Source: Streptomyces sp. RKAG293 (lineage in GTDB: Bacteria > Actinomycetota > Actinomycetes > Streptomycetales > Streptomycetaceae). From it: a stretch of DNA of 64,000 nucleotides. Every line of letters begins with the position of its first letter. The stretch's first letter is position 1. The position numbers and the translations under genes are program-made. Below the pieces are notes generated by a model. That model had not been told where the DNA came from, did not search any database, and saw only the letters and a list, made by a program, of their open reading frames with translations. Where the stretch lies: contig NZ_JAJOZB010000001.1 of NCBI RefSeq assembly GCF_023701745.1, positions 2,238,501 through 2,302,500 on the forward strand, given 5' to 3'. This document shows positions 1 to 9,632 of the stretch, in pieces.

Positions 1-209
1 GAGACGATCTCGCCCTTCCAGAGCTGGAACCAGTGCCCTGCCGCGAGGAGCTCTTCGGAGGCGCTGTTGAGGGCCGCGACTCCGTCACGGGTGTGGTGCC
101 GGTCGGAGAGATAGACCTCGACCCGGCCGCGGCGTTCGCGGACGACCGCGCCGACATCGGGTTGGAGAGGGGCCAGGAGATAGACGATCCGGATCACGGT
201 GTTCCCCAT
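1..209 (-). CDS. Hypothetical protein, C-terminus cut off by the window
   Basis: The reading frame runs off the left edge, so only the first 69 or so residues are visible. They begin MGNTVIRIVYLLAPLQPDVG and continue as a soluble mixed alpha/beta sequence. No signal peptide, membrane segment or motif is visible and I do not recognise the family. It lies downstream of the small HTH gene on the same strand with a gap of about 185 bases in which I see nothing distinctive. The ATG is the first start in frame; codon usage is typical for the region. Confidence 0.5.
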   Translation of the reverse strand, partial: MGNTVIRIVYLLAPLQPDVGAVVRERRGRVEVYLSDRHHTRDGVAALNSASEELLAAGHWFQLWKGEIV

Positions 210-395
210 CGATGGCACGCGCGGCCGGCCGAATCCAGGCACCGGATGCGCGTCACGGGGCAACGTACCGCCCGGCCCGCACCCCGACAACAGCTGTACC
301 GGCCAACAACCGCAAGGGAATCCGGCCCCGCGAGCGGGCCTCCGCGACCACCCCTGCCGCACCCTGCGACCGCCTCGTACCGCGCCTTCCGGCGG

Positions 396-800
396 CTAAC
401 GCTCCTCTGCCCGCGCCCGCTCCCACGCCTCGACCGTGGCGCGCAGCCGTCGGCGCTCCGCGGGCGGCATGGCCTCCGCGTAGGTGACGATGACGCGCAT
501 GTCGTCGTCGTAACCCTGCACCTCGTCCGAGACCCAGCCGAGGAACTGCTCGGCGGCGGCCCGCTGGACGAGGGCGGCCGGCCGGCGCAGCGCGGCGGCG
601 ATGGCGCGCAGCTGGACGGGGCCGGGCGCGGTGGCGACCTGGCCGCGGGCGAGCTTGTGCAGATACGGCTTGGAGACGGTGGCGCCGGTCACCGGGTCGA
701 TGGCCCGGTCGGCGAGGTCCTGGTACGAGTCCCCGGCCGTCTGCGCCTCCTGGACCAACCGGGACAGCTGATCGTGGCGTTCACCGACCACCATGCCCAC
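396..800 (-). CDS. Small XRE-like DNA-binding regulator
   Basis: A protein of about 134 residues. The N-terminal part, through a segment ending YLHKLARGQ, has the look of an XRE-type helix-turn-helix. It is followed by a helical region (RAIAAALRRPAALVQRAAAE) and an acidic-to-basic tail. No sensor domain is visible, so it is probably a small cytoplasmic regulator. The start may be GTG at 800 or ATG at 794. Neither has a good ribosome-binding site, but a TACGAA hexamer lies about 8 bases upstream of the GTG, which would fit a leaderless transcript. A short palindrome overlaps this putative promoter, suggesting autoregulation. Divergent from the small membrane protein gene at 850. Confidence 0.75.
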   Translation of the reverse strand: MGMVVGERHDQLSRLVQEAQTAGDSYQDLADRAIDPVTGATVSKPYLHKLARGQVATAPGPVQLRAIAAALRRPAALVQRAAAEQFLGWVSDEVQGYDDDMRVIVTYAEAMPPAERRRLRATVEAWERARAEER

Positions 801-808
801 CGTCCCAA

Positions 809-826
809 TTCGTAGACGAAACGTCT
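809..826 (-). promoter_or_regulatory. Putative leaderless promoter with operator palindrome
   Basis: On the minus strand TACGAA (814-809) sits 8 bases before the GTG of the HTH gene, a spacing typical of leaderless Streptomyces transcripts. Overlapping it is the perfect palindrome AGACG-AAA-CGTCT at 814-826. A repressor there would block the HTH gene and could also affect the divergent gene at 850. The sequence is direct observation; the roles are inference. Confidence 0.4.
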
Positions 827-849
827 CTCAAGTGCTTCACTATTTTTAC

Positions 850-1098
850 ATGAGACCGGACCATCCCCATAGAGCACTCTCCCCCGTGATCCTCAGCCTC
901 CCTCTCAGCACGCTCACCATCGTCGTCGGCGGACGCCGTGCGCTGGTGCCCGCCGTCGCCGTCGCCGCCCTCTCCCTCCTGCTGCTGATCGGCGCCGCCG
1001 CACCCGCCGTGTGGTCCCGCAGGCCCGCACGGCGGGCGGCCGCACTCCACGTCCTGAACAGCCTGCTCGGCCGCGAGCATCACCCCAGGCGCAGATGA
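850..1098 (+). CDS. Small membrane protein
   Basis: An ORF of 82 codons with one or two hydrophobic stretches (around VPAVAVAALSLLLLIGAA) followed by an Arg-rich, presumably cytoplasmic tail. This resembles the many short one- or two-helix membrane proteins of Streptomyces. There is no convincing ribosome-binding site before the ATG at 850, and an in-frame GTG at 886 is an alternative. The 3' end overlaps the NUDIX gene on the other strand by 19 bases. No function can be assigned. Confidence 0.4.
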   Translation: MRPDHPHRALSPVILSLPLSTLTIVVGGRRALVPAVAVAALSLLLLIGAAAPAVWSRRPARRAAALHVLNSLLGREHHPRRR

Positions 1099-1610
1099 TG
1101 CAGCATCAGCAGCGCGGCGGCCATGTTCGACGCGGGGACCTCACCCCGCGCGACCATGTCCGGCACGGTCTTGAGCGGCACCCACTCCCGCCGGTCCGAT
1201 TCGAAGTCGTCCTCCGGATGACCGACGTACTCCGCCTCCTCCGACCAGTAGACGAAGTGGCGTGCGTCGGTCAGGCCGTTGGAGGGTTCGACGGTCAGCA
1301 GGTGCTGCAGCCGCCCCGGTCGCCAGCCGGTCTCCTCCAGCATCTCCCTGGCCGCCGCCGTCTCGATGTCCTCGCCGTCCTCGACGACCCCGGCCGCGAG
1401 CTCCCAGCCCCAGCTGTCGGTGATGAACCGGTGCCGCCACAGCAGCAGCACCTCGTTCGCCTCGTTGACGGCGGTGGCCAGCGCGACCGGCCGCAGCCTG
1501 ATCAGGTAGTGGTTGAGATGACGCCCGTCGGGGAGTTCGACATCGGCGAGATTGACACGCATCCAGCGGTTTCTGTACACGGTTCGCTCACTAAGGTTCT
1601 TCCATTGCAC
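1080..1610 (-). CDS. NUDIX hydrolase, ADP-ribose pyrophosphatase-like
   Basis: A 176-residue NUDIX protein. The NUDIX box is visible as GVVEDGEDIETAAAREMLEE followed by TGW, matching GX5EX7REUXEEXGU with its metal-binding glutamates. The preceding WGWELAAG and the overall length fit the ADP-ribose/nucleoside diphosphate sugar branch, which splits X-linked nucleoside diphosphates to keep toxic or signalling nucleotides low. I chose the GTG at 1610 because GGAAGGTGG lies just upstream; the longer reading frame to 1859 is Arg/Trp-rich and overlaps the regulator gene. It lies 52 bases after the XRE/TPR regulator on the same strand and is probably co-transcribed with it. Confidence 0.9.
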   Translation of the reverse strand: MQWKNLSERTVYRNRWMRVNLADVELPDGRHLNHYLIRLRPVALATAVNEANEVLLLWRHRFITDSWGWELAAGVVEDGEDIETAAAREMLEETGWRPGRLQHLLTVEPSNGLTDARHFVYWSEEAEYVGHPEDDFESDRREWVPLKTVPDMVARGEVPASNMAAALLMLHHLRLG

Positions 1611-1662
1611 GATTCCGCCACCTTCCTTTCGGATGGTGACAACATCGCAGCTCGCGTGAGCG

Positions 1663-3000
1663 TCACAACGGAACGCGGAGCAGCTCGTCGATGAGCCCGG
1701 CGGCCTGGACCGCCAGCACGCTGTCGCAGGCGGCCAGCTGGCCGCGGACCGCCGCGAACCGGTCGCGCAGACGCTGCGATTCCATACCCCGCCCCTGCTC
1801 CACCATCCGGACCGCCAGCGTCGCGGCGTGGTCGGCCTCGCCCCGGCGCAGCTCCACATGGGTCAGCACGGCCAGCCGGTGCACCCGTCCACGGGCGTGC
1901 GAGGGGGAACTCACCGCCTGGACGGCGTGTTCGAGGGCGGGCCGCAGCTCACCGAGGCTCAGGAACGCCTCCGCCAACTGCACGTCCACCAGCCCTGGTT
2001 GGACATAGGCGGTCTCCGCGGGCTCGTCCTCGGTCCTGATCCGCTGCTCCGCGGTCTCCGCGAGCCGGCCGCAGCGGTGGGCGCTGGGCCGGTCGCCGAG
2101 CCGCCCGTACGCCTTGGCCTGCATCGCGTACAGATCCGCGGCCAGTGCGGGGGTGACGTTGTGGCCCGCCGTGCGCAGTGCCGCCTCGGCGAACGCCACC
2201 GCCTGCCGGTAGTCGCGCAGATGGAGCGACTGGTAGACGAGCATGCCCACCACACAGGCGCCCAGCCCCCGGTCCCCGGACGCCTTGGCCAGCCGCAGCG
2301 ACTGGTGGAAGTAGCGCTGCGCGAGCCCGTGCGCGTCCGTGTCGTAGGCGCAGATCCCGGCGATCCCGACGAGCGCCCCGACCGCGCGGTGCAGCTGCCG
2401 GCCGAGCGGATCGGAGTAGCGGCCGCGCAGCAGCGGCGCGGCCTGGGAGTTGAGGAAGCCGACGACGCGGTCCCGGGTCGCCACGCCGCCCGCTCCCCGG
2501 TACAGCTCCTCGTAGTGCGCGCGGGCGGCGTGCAGCATGGCCACGTCCGCGCCGGTCACCCGCTGCACCCCGGTCCGCGAGACGTCCATGTCCTCCGGCG
2601 GGTTCTCCCACTCCCACAGCGGCATGACCGCCTTGGGCCCGGTCAGTACGGGCGCGGTGCGCACATGGGGGCGCTGCTGTTCGTCGGCGCGCCATAACGC
2701 GGTGGCGCGTTCCACGAAACCGGTCAGCGGGGTACCCGCCGTCTGGGCCACCGCTCCCCGGTCCATCCCGATGTCGCCGAGGGTCAGCGGGCGTTGCACC
2801 AGGCCGCCGAGCACCTCGCGGATCAGGTCGGGCACCTCGCCGCGGGGCCGCTGGCCCTTGATCCAGCGGGTCACCGCGGTGCGGTCGTAGCGGAGCGGCA
2901 TTCCCCGGGCCCGGCCGAGTGCGTTGATCCGGGCGGCCAGCCCCGCATGGGAGGCACCCGCCTCGTCGAGGACGGCGTCGAACAGCGTGTTGGGTTCCAT
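1663..3000 (-). CDS. XRE-family regulator with TPR-like domain, contains a TTA codon
   Basis: A 445-residue regulator. Residues about 1-60 form a helix-turn-helix domain (TAVTRWIKGQ is the likely recognition region); the rest is an all-helical array resembling tetratricopeptide repeats (AKASGDRGLGACVVG, FAEAALRTAG, LYAMQAKAYGRLGD). This layout matches the NsdA-like group of Streptomyces regulators of sporulation and antibiotic production, though I cannot say it is NsdA itself. Leu102 is encoded by TTA (2697-2695), the rare codon read only by the developmental tRNA BldA; I found no other in-frame TTA in the window. A 20-bp palindrome lies 41 bases upstream of the ATG. The NUDIX gene follows. 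Confidence 0.9.
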   Translation of the reverse strand: MEPNTLFDAVLDEAGASHAGLAARINALGRARGMPLRYDRTAVTRWIKGQRPRGEVPDLIREVLGGLVQRPLTLGDIGMDRGAVAQTAGTPLTGFVERATALWRADEQQRPHVRTAPVLTGPKAVMPLWEWENPPEDMDVSRTGVQRVTGADVAMLHAARAHYEELYRGAGGVATRDRVVGFLNSQAAPLLRGRYSDPLGRQLHRAVGALVGIAGICAYDTDAHGLAQRYFHQSLRLAKASGDRGLGACVVGMLVYQSLHLRDYRQAVAFAEAALRTAGHNVTPALAADLYAMQAKAYGRLGDRPSAHRCGRLAETAEQRIRTEDEPAETAYVQPGLVDVQLAEAFLSLGELRPALEHAVQAVSSPSHARGRVHRLAVLTHVELRRGEADHAATLAVRMVEQGRGMESQRLRDRFAAVRGQLAACDSVLAVQAAGLIDELLRVPL

Positions 3001-3040
3001 CCGGTCCCCCTGGTTTCGCCCACTGCGCGCAGCGTAGTAC

Positions 3041-3060
3041 CACCCCGTTCACACGGGGTG
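3041..3060. promoter_or_regulatory. Candidate operator of the XRE/TPR regulator
   Basis: A perfect inverted repeat with 8-bp arms, CACCCCGT and ACGGGGTG, separated by TCAC, 41 bases upstream of the regulator's ATG. A second overlapping palindrome, CACAC-GGG-GTGTG, spans 3050-3062. The position suits an autoregulatory site. The palindrome is seen directly; the binding protein is inferred. Confidence 0.45.
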
Positions 3061-3252
3061 TGAGCGGAGCACCCGCATATGCCGTTCGCACACGCTCCCC
3101 CGGGAGTTGGCGGCGGGATTGACTGTGCCCCGGGTCGCCGACTCCCCCTCGTGCATTGGCGGCGGCCCACCCCGCACCGCCCGCCCTGCGTTGCCAGGCA
3201 CACCGCGGCAGGACGGGTGGTGCGGTCCACGACGATCTCTGGGAGGCCGACA

Positions 3253-3561
3253 GTGACCGGTACATGCTTCCGCTGCGCGGCGAGCGGCGCCGGGACGACA
3301 CGGGTCGGCACGCTGCGCCCGCGTGAGGGCGGCGACCATCCCGTCTGGGCCTGTGCCGAGTGCCTGCCCGCCGCGCCGGACCCCGACTACTGCTTCTTCG
3401 TGCCGTCGACTTCCTGCACGGGGGCGTCACCGGCGTTCCGCTTGACGGAGTCCACTCCGTTCATCGCGCCGGACTTGGACTCGTACGCCTCGCCCACCGC
3501 GATGATCTCGCCATTGCCCGCCTTGAGGCGGAACCTCCACTTGTCGGCCTTGTCCTGGTAG
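3253..3561 (+). CDS. Possible small zinc-ribbon protein, antisense to the YegP-like gene
   Basis: A GTG at 3253 has an excellent ribosome-binding site (GGGAGG, 6 bases away). The encoded protein starts with two Cys pairs, CFRC near residue 5 and CAEC near residue 40, typical of a treble-clef or zinc-ribbon fold. The frame then runs on without a stop through the end and most of the body of the YegP-like gene on the other strand, ending at TAG 3559-3561. The first 45 or so codons look coding; the tail may be a read-through lacking a proper stop. Real protein or remnant: undecided. Confidence 0.4.
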   Translation: MTGTCFRCAASGAGTTRVGTLRPREGGDHPVWACAECLPAAPDPDYCFFVPSTSCTGASPAFRLTESTPFIAPDLDSYASPTAMISPLPALRRNLHLSALSW

Positions 3562-3581
3562 ACCTCGAACTTACCGGCCAC
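3387..3581 (-). CDS. YegP/DUF1508 family protein
   Basis: A 64-residue protein matching the single-copy DUF1508 (YegP) unit: GKFEVYQDKADKWRFRLKA, then GNGEIIAVGEAYESKSGAM and a VDSVKRNA segment. This small beta-beta-alpha domain usually occurs alone or in tandem; its biochemical role is not established. The GTG at 3581 has GAGGTGG upstream; a GTG at 3590 is an alternative. The 3' half lies opposite the putative zinc-ribbon ORF. It follows the PP2C gene on the same strand at about 110 bases but is divergent from nothing obvious. Confidence 0.85.
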   Translation of the reverse strand: MAGKFEVYQDKADKWRFRLKAGNGEIIAVGEAYESKSGAMNGVDSVKRNAGDAPVQEVDGTKKQ

Positions 3582-3694
3582 TGCGACCACCTCGTTCCCT
3601 TGCGTCCCTGACGTCCTTGCGAAATACGACAGATATCCGCAAAGTACGACGTACAGGGACCGCCCGCCACCGCGGTCCGCGCCCCCGGAGCGGC

Positions 3695-4915
3695 TCAGCG
3701 GCGCGGTGTTCCCGACAGTGCGGCGGAACGGTTCCGCAGCGGGACCCGGGCCACCTCGCGGAGCAGGACGAGCAGGGCCATGTCGTCGGCCGGCCGGCCG
3801 CCGGTGTGCCGCAGGGCCGCGGCGCTCAGTGCACGGGCGAAGGGTGCGGCGGCCAGTGCGCCGCCGATCCGCGCGGTGGCGGCCGCGGCCGCCACCGCTT
3901 CGGGAAGCGGGAAGAACGTCCCGGACGCGTTGCGGGCGTCCTGCAGCCCGTCGGTGTAGAGCAGCAGGGCCTGGCCGGGCAGCAGCACGCCGTGGTGGGC
4001 CGGCGCCGCCCGGTCCCCGTCGTCCAACAGGCCCAGCGGCGGCAGCGGTTCCCCCACCGCCAGCGGCCGCGGTCGCTCGCCGGTCGCGTAGGGCCCGGTC
4101 ACAAAGGGCTGCGGATGACCGCAGTTGACCGTCTCCAGCTTCCCGTCGTCGCTCAGCTGCACCAACAGCAGGGTGACGAACTCCTCGGCGACCGGGTTCT
4201 GCGACTCGGTGTCCGCCACCGCCGGATGCTCCGCGCACGAACGCTGCCGCAGATGGCGCTGGAGCGAACGGTCCAGCCGGGACAGCACCCCGGTCAGCTC
4301 GGGCTCGTCGTACGCGGCCTCCCGGAAGCTGCCGAGCAGCGCGGCGACCGAGTCGATCGCGGCCAGCCCGTGGCCCCGGACGTCACCGAGCACCGCCCGC
4401 AGCCCGTACGGCGTGGCCAGCACCTCGTACAGGTCGCCACCCACCCGGGCGCCCAGGCTCGCGGAGAGATACTCGCCCGCCACCGCATAGCCGTTCACCC
4501 GCGACGGCAGCGGCCGCAGCAGCACCCGCTGGGCGGCGACGGCGATCTCCCGGGTGCGCTCCAGCTCCGCCGCCAGTCCCGCCCGGCGGCCGGCCATCCA
4601 GAAGCACAGCGCCACCACGGCGAGCACCGCCACCCCGGTGCCGAGCCGATCCCGCACCTCAAAGGCGCCCTGGCCCACCAGCCCCGCCACCAGCGCCACG
4701 AGCGCTATGACACCACTGACCAGCACACACTGCCGCTGACCGGTGCCCACGCACGCGATGGCGGGTGCCACGGCCAGCGCCGGCAGCGGACTCACCCCGT
4801 CGGGCGCGACCGCCGCGACCACCAGCACCAGCGCGATCCAGACACCGGGCAGCACGTACACCAGCACGGCCGGGGTGCCGTACGGCACCCCGAGAACTGC
4901 TCTGATACGGATCAT
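3695..4915 (-). CDS. Membrane-anchored PP2C/SpoIIE-type protein phosphatase
   Basis: A 406-residue protein with four or so hydrophobic segments in the first 130 residues (VYVLPGVWIALVLVVAAVA, VLVSGVIALVALVAGLVG, GVAVLAVVALCFWMAG), then a SpoIIE/RsbU-type PP2C domain. Metal-binding motifs are visible: GGDLYEV, GDVRGHG, YTDGL and DDMALLVL. Such phosphatases dephosphorylate anti-sigma-factor antagonists in sigma-B-like partner-switching pathways. The start is the ATG at 4915, preceded by GGGGGAG; the longer frame upstream is translated MITE sequence. No antagonist or kinase gene is adjacent, so its partner must be elsewhere. The MITE-like element begins only 21 bases before the start codon. Confidence 0.9.
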   Translation of the reverse strand: MIRIRAVLGVPYGTPAVLVYVLPGVWIALVLVVAAVAPDGVSPLPALAVAPAIACVGTGQRQCVLVSGVIALVALVAGLVGQGAFEVRDRLGTGVAVLAVVALCFWMAGRRAGLAAELERTREIAVAAQRVLLRPLPSRVNGYAVAGEYLSASLGARVGGDLYEVLATPYGLRAVLGDVRGHGLAAIDSVAALLGSFREAAYDEPELTGVLSRLDRSLQRHLRQRSCAEHPAVADTESQNPVAEEFVTLLLVQLSDDGKLETVNCGHPQPFVTGPYATGERPRPLAVGEPLPPLGLLDDGDRAAPAHHGVLLPGQALLLYTDGLQDARNASGTFFPLPEAVAAAAATARIGGALAAAPFARALSAAALRHTGGRPADDMALLVLLREVARVPLRNRSAALSGTPRR

Positions 4916-4936
4916 CCCGCCGGCTCCCCCTAGGTC

Positions 4937-5100
4937 GTGTCGTCGAAGTCCCGTCTGGCCGGCGGGGCCTGACACGCGCGCTCGCGGCGTTGTCGTCGGT
5001 CGCCGATGCTCCGCATGGACTCCCTCCGCCGCCTTGCGATCGCACGCACCAGACCCCGCCGGCCCCGCCCTCCGGGCGGACGACGCTACTTCGACGACAC
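4937..5100. mobile_element. MITE-like inverted-repeat element, no ORF
   Basis: A 164-bp non-coding element bounded by perfect 13-bp terminal inverted repeats, GTGTCGTCGAAGT (4937-4949) and its complement (5088-5100). A second inverted pair lies inside: CCGGCGGGGCCTG at 4959-4971 against CAGACCCCGCCGG at 5050-5062 (12 of 13). The whole can fold into a long imperfect hairpin. It contains no transposase and fits a non-autonomous element moved in trans. I recall similar GTGTCGTCGAAGT-ended intergenic repeats in other Streptomyces genomes, but cannot verify that here. It occupies much of the 466-bp gap between the PP2C and NTF2-like genes. In the remainder, 5101-5381, I see no confident site. Confidence 0.7.
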
Positions 5101-5381
5101 TCCCCGCAGCCGTTGGCGCGGTCGGCGACGGAACCGCCCCCACAGAGATCGGACCCCCGCGTCGCGACCGATTCTGTCGATCCGTGCACCTCCCACAACG
5201 CCCAGCCCTGGAGAATCACCCGATCGAGCGAAGAAACCTCCGCACGAGGACAAGCGCTTACCCATAACCAATGCTTCTGTCGATCATACGATCCATCTCT
5301 TCGACTTCTGGGCCATGGCGTCGCACCATGGGAGAGAGGAAACGCATCGACCAGCGACCGCTACGAAGAGAGGGAGCGACC

Positions 5382-5744
5382 ATGACCACCGCACGAGAAG
5401 CCGCCGCACAACCGGAGGACCTGGCCCGGCTGTTCGTGGAACGGGCGAACGCGGGCGACGCCGAGGGAGTCGCCGCGCTCTACGAGCCCGACGCCGTGCT
5501 GGGATTCCCGCTCGGCAGCGAGACCGTCGGCAGGGAGGCGATCCGCGGCGTCATCGAGCAACTGCTGCGGCAGGTACCGCACTTCACGCTGGAGGAGTCG
5601 CTGCCCACCCTGGTCAACGGCGATCTGGCGCTGACCGCGACGCGGTCCGCCGACGGGACCGGCGGCCGCGCCCAGGTGGCGCGCCGCCAGCCGGACGGCA
5701 GCTGGCTGCGCATCCTGGACCGGCCCGAATCCCGTGACCGGTAG
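5382..5744 (+). CDS. NTF2-like/SnoaL-like protein
   Basis: A 120-residue protein of the NTF2 cone fold: an N-terminal helix (EDLARLFVERANAGDAEGVA), the ALYEPDAVLGFPLG segment, a helix (GREAIRGVIEQLLRQ) and beta strands ending DGSWLRILDRPES. Members include ketosteroid isomerase-like enzymes and many non-enzymatic proteins; no clear catalytic Asp/His pair stands out, so the substrate is unknown. The ATG at 5382 has AGGGAG 5 bases upstream. It is a single-gene unit ending at a strong bidirectional hairpin shared with pheT. Confidence 0.85.
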   Translation: MTTAREAAAQPEDLARLFVERANAGDAEGVAALYEPDAVLGFPLGSETVGREAIRGVIEQLLRQVPHFTLEESLPTLVNGDLALTATRSADGTGGRAQVARRQPDGSWLRILDRPESRDR

Positions 5745-5782
5745 CCCTAAGACGGGGCCCTTGACCGGGTCAGGACCGACGA

Positions 5783-5816
5783 ATGGGGCGCACCCGGAGA
5801 TCCGGGTGCGCCCCAT
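5783..5816. terminator. Bidirectional terminator between NTF2-like gene and pheT
   Basis: Perfect 16-bp inverted repeat (5783-5798 with 5801-5816, GGGGCGCACCCGGA core) between two convergent genes. The T-tract is missing, as is common in Streptomyces. Confidence 0.8.
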
Positions 5817-5846
5817 CGGCGTTCGGTCAGGCCCGGAGGCCCGCTG

Positions 5847-8371
5847 TCACGCGCCGCGCAGCACCGCGCCGGTGGCCGCGGTGGCCGCGGCGACGGCGGC
5901 GTCACGGGCGGCGGTCGTCTCCTCGGCCGTGAGAGTGCGGTCGGCGGCCCGGAAGCGCAGGGCGTAGGCGAGGGACTTCTTGCCCTCGCCGACCTGCTCA
6001 CCGGTGTAGATGTCGAACAGCCGCAGCGATTCCAGCAGTTCACCGGCACCGGTGCGCAGGGCGGCCTCCACCTCGGCGGCCGGCACGGACGCGTCGGTGA
6101 TCAGGGCGACGTCCTGCGTGGCCACCGGGAAGGTGGACACCCGGGGCGCCGGGACGGGGCCGGCGGACGCCCGCTCCACGCGGTCCAGGTCGAGCTCCAT
6201 CGCGGAGGTCTGGTCCGGCAGGTGCAGCGCCTTGACGACCCGCGGGTGCAGTTCACCGGCGTGGCCGACGAGGAGCTCCGCGCCGTCCACCACGGCGAGC
6301 AGCGCCGCGCAGCGGCCCGGGTGGAACGGGGCGTGCTGGTCCTGGCGGACGATCAGCTCGACCCCGGCCTCGCGGGCGACGGTGCGGCCGGCCTCGATGG
6401 CGTCCGCCCAGCTCGCGGCGGTGCCCTTGCCCCACCAGCCGGCCTGCTCGCGCGCGCCGGACAGCGCGACGGCGACCCGGCGCGGCTGCTCGGGCAGCGC
6501 GGCGTTCAGCGCCGCGATCTCCTCGTCGGTGGGCCGGCGGTCGACCGGCAGCCGCGGCGGCGACGGCTCGGCGCCGGTGGGCAGGAAGACCAGACCGGTC
6601 TCGAACAGGGCCAGGTCGTGCGAGCCCCGTCCGATGTTGCGGCGCAGCGTGGCCAGCAGTCCCGGCAGCAGCGTCGTGCGCATCGCCGGTTCCTCGTCGG
6701 AGAGCGGGTTGACGAGCTTGACGGTGCGGCGGCGCGGGTCGTCCGCCTCCAGGCCGAGCTGGTCGAAGGCGGCCTCGCCGAGGAACGGCGTGTTCTGCAC
6801 CTCGACGTAGCCGGCTCCGGCCAGCGCCCGGCCGGTCCGGCGGCGCAGCTGCTGCGATCCGGTCAGACCGCGGCCGGACGGCAGCTTGGGCAGCGTCGAC
6901 GGCAGGTTCTCGTACCCCTCCAGCCGGATGACCTCTTCCGCGAGGTCGTTCGGGTCGGTGAGGTCCGGGCGCCAGCTCGGCACGGTGACGACGAGCTCGT
7001 CGGAGCCGTAGACGTCACAGCCGACCTGCTGCAGCCGGCGCACCACGGTCTCGCGGCCGTACTCGGTGCCCGCGACGCGGTCCGGGTGGTCGGCCGGGAT
7101 GGAGATGGTGCGCGGTGCGGACGGGGAGATGATCTCCGTGACGCCCGGCTCCGCGGTGCCGCCCGCGAGCAGCACCAGCAGGTCGGCGGTGCGCTGTGCG
7201 GCGGCCGAGGTGGTCTGCGGGTCGGTGCCGCGCTCGAAGCGCTTGGACGCCTCGGAGGACAGCTTGTGCCGGCGGGCGGTGCGGGCGATGGTGACCGGCT
7301 CGAAGTGCGCGGCCTCGATGACGACGTCGGTGGTGCCGCGCACCTCGCCCGTCGTCTCGTCGCGGACGGCGTCCGCGATCTCGGTGTCGGCCCCGCCCAT
7401 GACGCCGGCCAGACCGATCACACCGCTGTTGTCGGTGATCACCAGGTCCTCGGCGTCCAGCACGCGCTTCGCGCCGTCGAGCGTGGTGAGCTTCTCGCCG
7501 GGCTGTGCGCGGCGGACGCCGATCGGGCCGTCGACCCGGGTCCGGTCGTAGGCGTGGAGCGGCTGGCCGAGCTCCAGCATCACGTAGTTGGTGACGTCCA
7601 CGGCCAGGCTGATCGGCCGCATGCCGGCCTTCTGCAGCCTGCGCTGCAGCCAGATCGGGGAGCGGGCCTCGGGGTCCAGGCCGACCACGGTGCGGGCGGT
7701 GAAGCGGTCGCAGCCGATCGGGTCGCCCACCTTGACCGGGTAGCCGTACGCGTTCGGCGGCGGCACGTCGAGCAGCGCCGGGTCGCTCAGCGAGATCCCG
7801 TAGGCGATGGCGGTCTCGCGGGCGACACCGCGCATCGACAGGCAGTAGCCCCGGTCCGGGGTGACGGCGATGTCGAGCACCTCGTCGACGAGCTCCAGCA
7901 GCGCGATCGCGTCGGTGCCGGCCTCGTGCTCCGGCGGGAGCACGATGATGCCGTCGTGGTCGTCGCCCATGCCGAGCTCGGCGGCCGAGCAGATCATGCC
8001 GTGCGAGGTCCTGCCGTACGTCTTGCGCGCGGCGATCTTGAAGTCGCCGGGCAGCGTCGCGCCGGGCAGCACGACGACGACCTTGTCGCCGACGGCGAAG
8101 TTCCGGGCGCCGCAGACGATCTCCTGCGGCTCACCGGTTCCGTTGGCACTGCCCACGTCGACCGTGCAGAAGCGGATCGGCTTCTTGAAGCCCTCCAGCT
8201 CCTCGATGGTGAGGACCTTGCCGACCACCAGCGGGCCGGTCAGGCCGGCGCCGAGCTGCTCGACGGTCTCGACCTCGAGGCCGGAGGAAATGAGCTTGGC
8301 CTGGACGTCACGGCCGGTTTCGCCGGCGGGCAGGTCGACGTACTCCCGCAGCCAAGAAAGCGGGATCCGCA

Positions 8372-8372
<1 letters not shown>
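5847..8372 (-). CDS. pheT: Phenylalanyl-tRNA synthetase beta subunit
   Basis: An 841-residue PheT of full bacterial length, the tRNA-binding partner of PheS in the alpha2beta2 enzyme that charges tRNA-Phe. It starts [15 protein letters not shown], the typical PheT N-terminus. An OB-fold tRNA-binding domain covers about residues 40-155, the B3/B4 editing domain follows ([17 protein letters not shown] region), then B5 and the catalytic-like core. The C-terminus is the anticodon-binding ferredoxin-like domain ([20 protein letters not shown]). The start overlaps the pheS stop by one base (TGATG), giving translational coupling and equal subunit amounts. It ends at a convergent terminator. Confidence 0.98.
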
Positions 8373-9601
<1,229 letters not shown>

Positions 9602-9632
9602 TCACGCCCGTCGGACCGAGCGGGGTCATGGC

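Noticed and set aside
1949..3430. 493-codon minus-strand ORF overlapping the XRE/TPR gene
   Set aside because: Arg/Ala/Gly-rich alternate frame of a convincing regulator gene.
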